Positions 31,695-40,361 of a DNA stretch of 64,000 bases are shown piece by piece. The notes under the pieces were generated by a model. That model saw nothing but the letters and a program-made list of their open reading frames with translations, searched no databases and had not been told where the DNA came from. Position numbers and translations under genes: made by a program. Source of the DNA: Azolla caroliniana (Eukaryota; Polypodiophyta); the NCBI GenBank assembly GCA_043228905.1, contig JBHGNT010000004.1:5828001-5892000 (forward strand), in the 5' to 3' direction. Numbering within the stretch: the first letter of the stretch is position 1; each line of letters begins with the position of its first letter.

Positions 31695-32120
31695 TGTCAG
31701 GAACAGTACTAAGACAGAGAAGGAATTAGTACTAAAAGAAGTATTAGTACTAAGAGAGGTAAAGAACTCTCGAGAGAAGGAAAGAGTGAGTGAGAGGGAG
31801 GGGGAGAGAGAGAGAGTGAGAGAGTGATGATAAGAAAAGATATATATTATGTGAAGAAAATGTACAGTAGCTAGGAGGCTTAAGACTGGCGTTGAACCGA
31901 TTTGGTTCGAAATAATGCCTTGTGCCTCCTTTTATAGTGTTCTAAGGAATACTCCTGAAGTTTCTAGAATGTTCCAGAGAAATCTAGAATATACATCAAT
32001 TTTCTATAATAAAACATAAATGAAAATAATATTCTATGTATTACAATGTATAGTCTAATGGTCGAGACCTCGACCCATGTAGTATAAGGTCATGGGTTCG
32101 AGTCTTGCCATATCATGACA
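31695..32120 (-). repeat. G3 3' LTR
   Basis: 426 bp, TGTCAGGAACAG to CATATCATGACA on the plus strand. It carries the tRNA-like module at its outer U3 end (A box 32051-32062 TAGTCTAATGGT; B box 32095-32105 GGTTCGAGTCT), read on the strand opposite to the element. Confidence 0.95.
32051..32105 (+). repeat. tRNA-like A box/B box module in the G3 LTR
   Basis: TAGTCTAATGGT and GGTTCGAGTCT lie about 43 bases apart, like the internal pol III promoter boxes of a tRNA gene, and GTC/GAC could form a D stem. The anticodon and acceptor regions are degenerate, so this is tRNA-derived or tRNA-like rather than a tRNA gene. Confidence 0.5.
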
Positions 32121-35100
32121 CTATCCCCCCTTTAAAACGATGAGTGTAACGAGTCGTTTTGGATTGAGAACCCGGTTTGTCTGCATATTGACGATGGAAG
32201 TCTTCAAGAAGAGCACGAGCATTGGTGACATTCTCTATCGGTTCCCAAGTACGCTCGCTGGGACTATATCCTAGCCAGTCGACTTGATAGTAGAGCTTGT
32301 TGCGAACAAGCTTGGAATCAAGGATGGCGGCAACCTCATACTCAGGTCCAACTTCAAGCTCGATCGGGGGTGGAGGCTGTGTAATACGTCCTAGGATGGT
32401 GCTTTCTTGATAGGGTTCGAGGAGAGAACTATGAAACACCGGATGTATCCGAAGTTGTGGAGGTAGATCAAGACGAAAAATGATATCATTAATCTTTCTA
32501 ATAATACGGAAAGGACCTAATCGCCGATAATCCAACTTCTCGCATGGGTGAGTAGTCTTGATGTGTCGTCGGAGTAGCCATACCCGATCTCCAATGTTAA
32601 AACTAGATGGGAGTCGATGACGATCCGCATAAACCTTGTGTGTTTGTTGAGCTTGTTGGAGATGAGTAGATAAATCCGCTTGTATCTTGCGTAACCTCTC
32701 CAAACGATCCTCTGCGCAAGGATTTGTGGACACCTCTGGGGTTTCAAGTACACACCACCGGGGGTGACATCCCGTATAAGCATAAAATGGTGTAACTTTC
32801 GTGGATGCGTGGATAGAGTTGTTATAGGCAAATTCGGCGAAGTGGAGAATATCTGCCCAGTCATCCTGATGATAGCTGAGAAAGCACCGCAGATACTGCT
32901 CCAGCGTTTGATTGGTTCGTTCAGCTTGGCCGTCGGTTTGTGGGTGGTAGCCGGAGGAGAGGTTACAAGTGACCTTGAGCATGTTAAAAAGGTGCTTCCA
33001 GAATTTTGACATGAACTGGGGTCCACGGTCGCTGATGATACTATCGGGAAGTCCATGATGCCGACATACTTCACGCATGACAATTTCGGCAGTGTCTTCA
33101 CTGGAGATCTCCTTAATACATGGCAAGAAATGAGCCATCTTCGTATATCGATCGACCACCGTTAGAATCGCATTGAACCCCTTAGAGACTGGAAGATCTG
33201 TGATGAAGTCTAGAGCAATGGATTGCCACGGCTTGCTTGGAATTGGTAATGGTTCTAATAAACCATATGGATGATGCCTTGGCATTTTCGCTCTGCAGCA
33301 TGTATCACAAGTCCGAACAAAATCCTCGACAAATTGTCGCATACAGGGCCACCAGAAAGATTGTTGTACTGAATGTAGTGTTTTAGTACTACCAAAATGC
33401 CCAGCTGTATATGTGTCATGACAGTTTTGTACTACTTGAAGGCGGCAACAACCATTAGGAACATACAAAAGTTCTTTAAAGAAGAGTAATCCATCATGGT
33501 ATTTGAATTGCCGATAGTCCGTACCTGATGGTTGCGACTGTGAACACGACGCTCGAGAGGGATAAATTTGTGCTAGTATAGCTTGGGCGAATGCATCTGT
33601 CTTCAAGTCTTTGCGTATGGTATCGATAACGCAGGAATCCATGGGCATGTCAAATATCTTTGTTGCTTGTAGTCGTGCCGATCCCAAGATGACTTGTTTT
33701 CTGTTATCGAAAGCTGGCTCGCCGGGACAGGGTGCTAGGTACGAACGTTGTGATAATGCATCGGCCTTCCCTTGGTGCTTCCCCGGACGATATGTAATTT
33801 TGAAGTCGAAACGCGTGAGGAAGTGGGCCCACCGAGCGTGACGTCGATTCAACACACGAGCATCCTGAAAGTAAGTAAGGTTCTTGTGGTCACTAAATAC
33901 GGTGACCGGATGAGAGGATCCCTCCAAAAAATGCCTCCATTGCATAAAAGAATCCACTATTGCCAATAGCTCCTTATCATGAATTTCGTAGTTGATTTTG
34001 GCAGCGTCAAACTTGCGTGAGTGAAAAGCTACAGGATGTGGCTTCTCATCATTCCCCTGTTGTGACAGAATGCTCCCCAATGCAAAATCCGATGCGTCAG
34101 CTTCGATAATAAATGGTTTTTCTGGATCGACATGAGCTAGAATTGGAGCCGATCTAAATGCCTTTTTCAAACTCTCGAAAGCCACGTCCGTTTCTTCAGA
34201 CCAAATGAACGGTTGTCCCTTCCTGGTAAGTTGTGTGAGAGGTAGAACGATCTTTGAGTAATCTTGTGTGAACTTCCGGTAAAAATTGGCAAAGCCTAGG
34301 AAGCATTGCACATCTCGCACCGAACGTGGAGTCTGCCATTCTACCACCGTTTTGACCTTAGCTGGGTCCATGGAGATGCCTTCTGACGAAATGATGTAGC
34401 CGAGAAATTCCACTTGGTTGCACCCGAAACTACATTTTTCCAGCTTTGCATATAGACCATGTTCTCGAAGTCGTTTTAGTACTAATAGTACATGAGAATC
34501 ATGTTCTTCTTGGGTCTTTGAATAAACCAGTAGATCATCCATATGGATGATCAAACAATCATCCAATAGATCTCGGAATATATCATTAGCCATGTGCTGG
34601 AAGACTGTCGGTGCATTAGTGAGGCCGAACGGCATGACCGTATACTCGAAGTGCCCATATCTGGTGCGAAACGCGGTCTTCCATTCGTCTCCTGGTCGGA
34701 TCCATACGAGGTTATATGCTCCCCATAAGTCGATCTTCGTGAAGAACCTGGCACCATTGATCCGTTCTAAAAGACTTGAGATAAGGGGAAGAGCATACCT
34801 ATTCCTGATTGTAACCTTATTCAGGCCACGGTAATCTACAACAAGACGAAGCGATCCATCCTTTTTCTTGACGAAGAAAATGGGCGCGCTGGCTGGATAT
34901 TTCGAATGCCGGATGAAACCATTTTCCAAATTCTCCTCTATATAGGCCTGAAGGACTTCTAGCTCGGTTGGTGACAAATTGTAGATCGGTCCCCATGGCG
35001 GCTCTTTTCCCGGTTGTAAATCGATGGGGCAATCGTACGGTCGATGATGAGGAAGTGTGTTGGATTGTACTTTATCGAACACATCGGCGTAATGACGATA

Positions 35101-35703
35101 CTTCTCGGGAAGTTGAACGGTGGATCCTTCTTTAGTGGTGCTGGAGGGGTTTACTGATATTGCAAAGAGGAACATTTCCTCCTTGTGCCCTTCTTTACGC
35201 AACTGACGTAGCGAAATGGTTGCCATCTTCTGAGTTGACCCTTGGGTTTGTCGACACCGGATTTCTCTTGTTCTCCAATCTATGTCTGGGTTATGTAACT
35301 CGAACCACGGTAATCCTAAAACTATGGGATGTTCTGGGATACTAATAATATTAAATGATACTACACATGCTAAGTTATCTAGGACAATATTAATGGGCTC
35401 TGACTCTTCTATGATATTTACAGAAGCAATGGGATGTCCATCAATGACTACTATAGAGGCTGGACACTGGAGTTTTCTTAGGGATATCTTATGAGCTTGA
35501 GCAAATTTCTTATCCATAAAGCAAGAGTTAGCTCCGGAATCTAGGAGTGCTAGGACATATACTAGAGGGGTACTTTTAGTACTAACTATTACTTGGGCTA
35601 CGAACACATCACTAACTTGCTTAGAGGGAATGGAACCACTAATGGGCTGCACAGATCTAGGGCTGTCCAACCAAATGGCTCCTATTTTGGCTGGACTTAG
35701 TCG
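32113..35703 (-). CDS. G3 pol polyprotein (PR-RT-RH-IN-chromodomain)
   Basis: Open for nearly 1200 codons in the -1 frame relative to gag, with no obvious start of its own, so it is probably made as a Gag-Pol fusion. Residues counted from 35670: protease LLDSGANSCFMDKK (about 38-51); RT with DYRGLNKVTIRNRYALP and IIHMDDLLVYS (about 375; most relatives have YLDD, the two aspartates are kept); RNase H EADASDFALGSIL and SDHKNLTYF; integrase zinc region HDTYTAGHFGSTKTL plus CDTCC; catalytic core LDFITDLP, IISDRGPQF and QTDGQAERTNQ; chromodomain EVAAILDSKLVRN, VDWLGYSPSERTWEP (about 1108-1150). Two arginines in the RT DLRGAYNLVRI motif are tryptophan here. The chromodomain is known in this group to guide integration to marked chromatin. 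Confidence 0.93.
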   Translation of the reverse strand, partial: RLSPAKIGAIWLDSPRSVQPISGSIPSKQVSDVFVAQVIVSTKSTPLVYVLALLDSGANSCFMDKKFAQAHKISLRKLQCPASIVVIDGHPIASVNIIEESEPINIVLDNLACVVSFNIISIPEHPIVLGLPWFELHNPDIDWRTREIRCRQTQGSTQKMATISLRQLRKEGHKEEMFLFAISVNPSSTTKEGSTVQLPEKYRHYADVFDKVQSNTLPHHRPYDCPIDLQPGKEPPWGPIYNLSPTELEVLQAYIEENLENGFIRHSKYPASAPIFFVKKKDGSLRLVVDYRGLNKVTIRNRYALPLISSLLERINGARFFTKIDLWGAYNLVWIRPGDEWKTAFRTRYGHFEYTVMPFGLTNAPTVFQHMANDIFRDLLDDCLIIHMDDLLVYSKTQEEHDSHVLLVLKRLREHGLYAKLEKCSFGCNQVEFLGYIISSEGISMDPAKVKTVVEWQTPRSVRDVQCFLGFANFYRKFTQDYSKIVLPLTQLTRKGQPFIWSEETDVAFESLKKAFRSAPILAHVDPEKPFIIEADASDFALGSILSQQGNDEKPHPVAFHSRKFDAAKINYEIHDKELLAIVDSFMQWRHFLEGSSHPVTVFSDHKNLTYFQDARVLNRRHARWAHFLTRFDFKITYRPGKHQGKADALSQRSYLAPCPGEPAFDNRKQVILGSARLQATKIFDMPMDSCVIDTIRKDLKTDAFAQAILAQIYPSRASCSQSQPSGTDYRQFKYHDGLLFFKELLYVPNGCCRLQVVQNCHDTYTAGHFGSTKTLHSVQQSFWWPCMRQFVEDFVRTCDTCCRAKMPRHHPYGLLEPLPIPSKPWQSIALDFITDLPVSKGFNAILTVVDRYTKMAHFLPCIKEISSEDTAEIVMREVCRHHGLPDSIISDRGPQFMSKFWKHLFNMLKVTCNLSSGYHPQTDGQAERTNQTLEQYLRCFLSYHQDDWADILHFAEFAYNNSIHASTKVTPFYAYTGCHPRWCVLETPEVSTNPCAEDRLERLRKIQADLSTHLQQAQQTHKVYADRHRLPSSFNIGDRVWLLRRHIKTTHPCEKLDYRRLGPFRIIRKINDIIFRLDLPPQLRIHPVFHSSLLEPYQESTILGRITQPPPPIELEVGPEYEVAAILDSKLVRNKLYYQVDWLGYSPSERTWEPIENVTNARALLEDFHRQYADKPGSQSKTTRYTHRFKGGIVS
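32121..32133 (-). other. G3 polypurine tract
   Basis: AAAGGGGGGATAG on the minus strand directly before the 3' LTR. It is also translated: pol reads KGGI through it and stops at TGA (32113-32115), seven bases inside the LTR. Confidence 0.85.
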
Positions 35704-36848
35704 TTTAACTCTTCTTCTAACTGACTAAGGACATCAAATCTATTTGCTAGATCTGGGCTATTAGTACTATTAGGACTATCAGATATCCCTACTGAAATAG
35801 GCTCGGGTTTAGTACAATTAGAACTAGCGACTATTTGGTTTACCTGTCTTCTTGGCCTATGGGGGCAATTTATTGCAATATGTCCTGGTCCACCGCAGTA
35901 AAGACATAGTCGATTTGTACGGCGTCGCTGCTTTTCTTCTTCAGATAATGGCCCTCGACAACGTGTAGTGTCAATCTCCATCGGAGTCGGAGTATTCGCT
36001 GGAGGCGCATTATATGACTCCCTTGGAAAAGGTCTTGCTACCACTGAGGTGTAGGTGGGCTCTAATCTTGCCCTCGGCATCTGTAGTTGTCGTTCCGAAT
36101 GTCGCTCAAAGAGGCGGTTGTCACATCTCACCGCGCGACTGATTGCTTCTGTTAAGGACTTTGGCTCTTCGGGGAAGGTCAAGAGTAAATCATTGACGTC
36201 GTTGCGTAAACCATAACGGAATTGCTCCATCAACGCTTGATCATCCCAAGGGATATCAGCGGCGAGTAGGCGAAAATCTGCAGCATATGCGGAGGCTGGA
36301 CGGTCACCCTGGCGTAATCGCCAAATTTTGTTGATTGCGGTCCTGATGCTGTTAGTATCTCCGAAACATGCTTTAAACTCACCTAGAAACTCTTCAAAAT
36401 TGTTGAGTAACAGGGATTCCTTTTCTAATAGTGGAGTAAACCATGCCAACGTTGAGCCACTTAACAAAGTGCCTACTAAACCCACTCGTGATGCATCGGT
36501 GGGATATCGGGAAGGATGCATTTGAATAACTAATCGTACTTGGTTAAGGAACCCTCTAAATTGCGATCGCGTTCCATCGAACTTCGTGGGAAGGCCAATC
36601 TTGGGTTCTTTATGAATCCCTTGTGTTCCGAGCCCTTGTTGTTGCATCGCTACAATGGTTGCTTCGAGTTGTTGCACGCGTAACGCAAGTTCCCCATGTT
36701 GTTGTTGCGTTTGCTGCTTTTCTAAGGAGATTTGTTGAAGATCCCCCAACAACCGTTGGTTTTCTTGTTCCAAAGCATGGAACTTCTCTTTCAAGCATTG
36801 AAATTCCGAGAAAACAGATTGATATTCTTCAGCGCTAACAGTGGCCAT
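35697..36848 (-). CDS. G3 gag
   Basis: 383 residues from a clear ATG at 36848. Residues 1-80 form a coiled coil rich in glutamine (LKEKFHALEQENQRLLGDLQ). The Gag domain follows (KFDGTRSQFRGFLNQVRLVI, STLAWFTPLLEKE, FKACFGDTNS, DDQALMEQFRYGL). A CCHC zinc knuckle CLYCGGPGHIAINC lies near residue 320. It forms the particle shell and packages RNA in this family. It ends EELND-stop; the stop lies four bases past the GTTAAAC heptamer. Confidence 0.93.
   Translation of the reverse strand: MATVSAEEYQSVFSEFQCLKEKFHALEQENQRLLGDLQQISLEKQQTQQQHGELALRVQQLEATIVAMQQQGLGTQGIHKEPKIGLPTKFDGTRSQFRGFLNQVRLVIQMHPSRYPTDASRVGLVGTLLSGSTLAWFTPLLEKESLLLNNFEEFLGEFKACFGDTNSIRTAINKIWRLRQGDRPASAYAADFRLLAADIPWDDQALMEQFRYGLRNDVNDLLLTFPEEPKSLTEAISRAVRCDNRLFERHSERQLQMPRARLEPTYTSVVARPFPRESYNAPPANTPTPMEIDTTRCRGPLSEEEKQRRRTNRLCLYCGGPGHIAINCPHRPRRQVNQIVASSNCTKPEPISVGISDSPNSTNSPDLANRFDVLSQLEEELND
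35703..35709 (-). promoter_or_regulatory. Putative -1 ribosomal frameshift site, G3
   Basis: On the minus strand gag ends GAG TTA AAC GAC TAA. The heptamer G-TTA-AAC fits a slippery site (GUUAAAC is used by some viruses), and a -1 shift at AAC continues CGA CTA AGT straight into pol. No downstream structure was assessed. Confidence 0.55.
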
Positions 36849-36910
36849 GGGATGAAAGAAAAGAGGAATAAGAGATTAGTAGGAAATGAGAGAGACAGAA
36901 GGTAGGAAAA

Positions 36911-36920
36911 CCGGTTCAAA
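36911..36920 (-). other. G3 putative self-priming primer-binding site
   Basis: TTTGAACCGG on the minus strand, one base inside the 5' LTR. It is not a tRNA complement, but matches the complement of CGGTTCAA near the predicted transcript start in the G3 3' LTR (seven of eight positions in the 5' LTR). Confidence 0.45.
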
Positions 36921-36921
36921 C

Positions 36922-37337
36922 TGTTAGGAACAGTACTAAGATAGAGAAGGAATTAGTACTAAAAGAAGTATTAGTACAAAGAGAGGTGAAGAACTCTCGA
37001 GAGAAGGAAAGAGTGAGTGAGAGGGAGGGAGAGAGAGAGAGTGATGATAAGAAAAGATATATATTATGTGAAGAAAATGTACAGTAGCTAGGAGGCTTAA
37101 GATTGGCATTGAACCAATTTGGTTCGAAATAAGGCCTTGTGCCTCCTTTTATAGTGTTCTAAGGAATACTCCTGAAGTTTCTAGAATGTTCCAGAGAAAT
37201 CTGGAATATACATCAATTTTCTATAATAAAACATAAATGAAAATAATATTCTATGTATTACAATGTATAGTCTAATGGTCGAGAGCTCGACCCATGTAAT
37301 GTAAGGTCATGGGTTCGAGTCTTGCCATATCATGACT
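36922..37337 (-). repeat. G3 5' LTR
   Basis: 416 bp, the partner of 31695-32120. A dozen or more differences are visible by eye, including a shorter GA tract. The outermost base is T instead of A (CATGACT), so the terminal CA is mutated. TATAAAAG lies at 37146-37153 on the minus strand. Confidence 0.95.
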
Positions 37338-37651
37338 GATTCACTAATTAAGACATGTCAGTTGATGAGGATACCAGCCAATCCACATCCGGATATGTGA
37401 CAACGTTTGTAGGAGGAACCATTTCGTAGCAGTTGTGGCTCTTTTAAGCACATAAGCCGAATACATGGTTGTCGTCGAAACCGGCAAGGAAGTTATATGG
37501 ATGAAGGAGTTTATCGAAGAGCTGGGAATTCGGCAAGAAGAATTCTGACTCTACTATGATAACCAAAGTGCCATCCACCTTGTGAAGAATGTCGCCTACC
37601 ACTCGAGGACCAATCACATCCAGAGGAGATACCATTGGCTTCGGGAAAGGG
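37338..37651 (+). pseudogene. CC2 RNase H, third piece
   Basis: After the TSD the copia RNase H resumes: TDS, MSVDEDTSQSTSGYVTTF, GGTIS-stop, then in shifted frames the VVETGKEVIWMKEF-like stretch, the catalytic YCDSQSA-type block (ACCAAAGTGCCATCCACC) and YHWLRER. Numerous stops. Confidence 0.82.
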
Positions 37652-37867
37652 TGTCATGGACATGACAACAGACATGTCATTATTCGAACTCTTGAACTAT
37701 TGTATTGTAATTAATTGATATGTTTTAACCAACAGATCCAATACATAGTCATGTTACCTTAGTAGTATCTAATCTATCTTGTGTTTCTCCTCTTCTCTCT
37801 TTCCTCTCACTCATACACATAACATACATCTCTTTCGCCACACAAGAATCATACCCGATTCTTTACA
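37652..37867 (+). repeat. LTR fragment related to the CA LTR
   Basis: Starts TGTCATGGAC. The last 100 bases (ACACATAACATACATCTC, ACACAAGAATCATACCCG, ending ATTCTTTACA) match the inner end of the CA LTR in the opposite orientation. It is half the CA LTR length, its outer part is unrelated to CA, and no TSD is seen; it is either a related solo LTR or a recombinant. Confidence 0.55.
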
Positions 37868-38159
37868 GGTAGCAACTATGCAACTCTTGCCATTGACCGA
37901 TGTAATGGGGTGCAAGCAAGTGGTAGTTTCCATAGATTCCTAAACCCTTACTAATTGTGGCTATAATTATATTCATGAAGATGGGTTGTTGGAAGGGCAA
38001 GCAAATTGGCTATCTAGCTCATCATCACTTTAGAATTATTCATGATGTATTACCTTTGCCATGTTTGATAAGTGGAATGAAAGATGGAAATGCATTCATT
38101 CTGGAACCATTGGCAAAAAGTAGGAAAATGGAATCAAAATTGCCAATGTTTTTTTAAAT
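37868..38159 (+). other. Stretch upstream of the LINE endonuclease, no gene assigned
   Basis: Contains a 66-codon plus-strand frame (37957-38157) without recognisable motifs. It may be the 5' part of the LINE (ORF1/leader), but nothing visible proves it. Confidence 0.3.
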
Positions 38160-38685
38160 CCAAGTGATGTCATGGAATGTTTTGGAGTTAGACGACCCCT
38201 TATATAGATGATACAAAAAATGGTCTCTGACAAGAAATTACTAAATGTTTAGTGGGAGGATGTCTAGACTTTCTTTTATTTAACCAACATCACTTAAATG
38301 CTTTCAGAATATCCCATTATGGATCTCTTCTTTCAAGAAATTGGGACGGGATTGGGACATGTTTTGGTTCCCACAATAGGTGACTCGGAAGTCTGTGGTG
38401 GTGTATGTATGGCTATTGCCTAGAGGCAGGTTCCATTCATTATCCAAAAGCAATTGAATATCAATGGCAGGGCCCAATTTATTATTGTACAAAAAGAAGA
38501 AAGTACTTGGGGACCCTTGAATGTATATGATCCTAATATTGCATGTGCTTGAAAACAATTTTGGCAAGATTTACTAAATACTTTACCTCCACTTCATCAT
38601 TGGTGTATCACTGGTGATTTCAACATGATTGAGGATCCCCTTGATAGAGTGGGAGGTAGCTCAACATTGATACATGGACATGAAT
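38160..38685 (+). pseudogene. LINE endonuclease domain, N-terminal piece
   Basis: Starts VMSWNV (usual LINE ORF2 start of the APE-like endonuclease). It continues, with frameshifts, through GRAQFIIVQKEESTWGPLNV and FWQDLLNTLPPLHHW to the signature CITGDFNMIEDPLDRVGG. It ends IHGHE at the G5 site. Confidence 0.8.
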
Positions 38686-39887
38686 GTTAAAGACAAAAGT
38701 AAAACTAAACTACAAGAACTTACTAGTAGGAGCAATGACGTGATTGGCAAACGCAAAAGAGCGAATATCATTAATTGGTGTTGTTCACCTTGAATTCATT
38801 CAAGGTGAACTCAAATATTTTTACTAAGTGGCATGCATACATGTTGCAAGCATGTGATACAATAGAGCATGTATGGTTATCACAATGTACTGCCTGTGTT
38901 ATCACTTTGTTCATTGAGGTTGGATTTGGAAAATTTAATAATAATTTTTTTATGTCACCTCTCAATCCCCAACGGAATTGATCATGTAGGGCTTGGTCGC
39001 CCCACCCCACGTCATAGGAAATTTGTCGGAGGTGTAGGTGGATGACTCCTGATTACCTTGCTATACTGAATAGATATTCGCGAGAGCAGCTCATTGTTGA
39101 TCCGTCTCCCCAAAAGTAGCTTCAAACTCAATGAGAAAAGCGGTGATGTCGTTTCCAACAAGGGAGTGAACCACGCCTCTGCTAGTCCCGTCAATAGAGA
39201 ACCCAAGAGACCGACCTGGTGGGAACTTGTGGTGTAACGACGGGGTTATAGGCGGATGATGAGGCAGATTTGATTAAGGACCCGTGAGCGTGTTCCATCG
39301 AACTTATCGGGAAGGCTGACCTTGGGTTCATAGTAGGGTGTCTTGGTATGGTGGTGGTGGGTTGAGTGTGATAGTTGGGGTAAGCGAGGATGTGGCAAAC
39401 TAAAGCTCAAGTAAGGGTAGCATTCTTGGCTTGGAGTTGTTCCGAAGCTGCGAGTATTTGAGGTAGGCTATCGGTAGGATCATCCATGGCTTTCGATGTG
39501 AGGTTAACTGAGAGAACGATAAGGAAGGTGAACAAATTGTTAAAGATAGAAGTAAAACGAAACTAGAAAAACTTACTAGCAAGAGCAAGCGCAGAAAAGC
39601 GAATATCATTAATTGGTGTTGTTCACCTTGAATTCATTCAAGGTGAACTGAAATATTTATACTAAGCGGCATGCATACTTGTTGCATGCATGTGATACAA
39701 TAGAGCATGCATGTGCCAAGTGTAAATAATACAAGGGAGCAATTATGCCATGATGCTAGCTAAAAAACTATAAGGAGCAATTGTACATGACTGTATACTG
39801 GATATGTTGGTTAACACATAACACTTGATTATAACACAAGAGCCCAAGAGTTTGAATCTTGACATGTCCGCTGGCATGTCCGTAACA
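38686..39887 (-). mobile_element. Deleted Ty3/gypsy element G5
   Basis: 1.2-kb minus-strand remnant in the LINE with TSD ATGAA (38681-38685, 39888-39892). The right (5') LTR 39538-39887 runs TGTTAAAGAT to CCGTAACA. The left LTR is cut short at about 38876. Between them is only a broken gag (39530-38890): EFEATFGETDQ, AWFTPLLETTSP, DDQAL-like WGDQALHDQFRWGLRGDIKK. Everything downstream of gag is deleted. Confidence 0.85.
39538..39887 (-). repeat. G5 5' LTR
   Basis: 350 bp; the left copy (38686-38876) matches its first half. Both contain a 28-base palindrome (38783-38810 and 39621-39648). Confidence 0.8.
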
Positions 39888-39892
39888 ATGAA

Positions 39893-40044
39893 TTGGCAAT
39901 TTGGGAACAATTAGTGTTTTCTTTACAATTGTGAGATGTTTGCCATGCTCTATTTGGTTCGTACCAAATCTTCACTCCATTTTTCACGATCAAATAGGCA
40001 TTTAAGTGGTACCAATTTATCTCGATTAGGTAGATTTTATGTAT
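39893..40044 (+). pseudogene. LINE endonuclease, middle piece
   Basis: Encodes LAIWEQLVFSLQL, then HALFGSYQIFTPFF, the region between the GDFN and SRLDR motifs. It ends in TTTTATGTAT, the G4 target. Confidence 0.7.
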
Positions 40045-40313
40045 TGTGGTGTCCCTTGGATGAAAGTTCATGCCTTCATGTTGGGTATGCATGTGTTCCT
40101 TTGTGCCCCTTTTAGCATACCCTTGTTTAGCATGCATGCCTTCATGCTATGGTGCACATGTGTTCCGTTGAGCCACCCTTTTAGCATACCCTTGTTAGGA
40201 CGCATGTAGCTAAGTAAAGCCAACCCAAATGGGTACCTTTGTACGACTATAAATTGAATAGGAAGTAAGAAGCTAAGCAAGCTGGTTTGGATTCCATTTA
40301 TGTGCATTTCACA
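40045..40313 (+). repeat. G4 5' LTR
   Basis: 269 bp, TGTGGTGTCCCTTGG to GCATTTCACA. It holds two copies of a sub-repeat, TTTTAGCATACCCTTGTT. The following TAATTGGTGGAGAAGC is the primer-site position; the primer is not identified. Confidence 0.92.
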
Positions 40314-40361
40314 TAATTGGTGGAGAAGCTGAGTAAAATTTTAGCCACTATCACCTCGTTC

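Larger units (their letters stand above)
31695..37337 (-). mobile_element. Complete Ty3/gypsy chromovirus G3
   Basis: Minus-strand element of 5643 bp with both LTRs (31695-32120 and 36922-37337), a purine tract, open gag and pol frames and a perfect TSD GATTC (31690-31694 and 37338-37342). The insertion interrupts the RNase H of CC2 at LEGF-TDS. It is structurally complete and both genes are open, although several arginine-to-tryptophan changes in RT suggest some decay. Confidence 0.95.
30382..37651 (+). mobile_element. Old copia fragment CC2, interrupted twice
   Basis: Plus-strand remains of an element related to CC1/CC3, in three pieces: 30382-30612, 31052-31694 and 37338-37651. Between them lie a solo LTR (30613-31051) and the chromovirus G3 (31695-37337). 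Gag, protease and integrase are missing, and the left end abuts the unrecognised frame. Confidence 0.85.

Noticed and set aside
37957-38157. Host gene upstream of the LINE
   Set aside because: A single 66-codon frame without motif, start context or exon structure; more likely part of the LINE or random.
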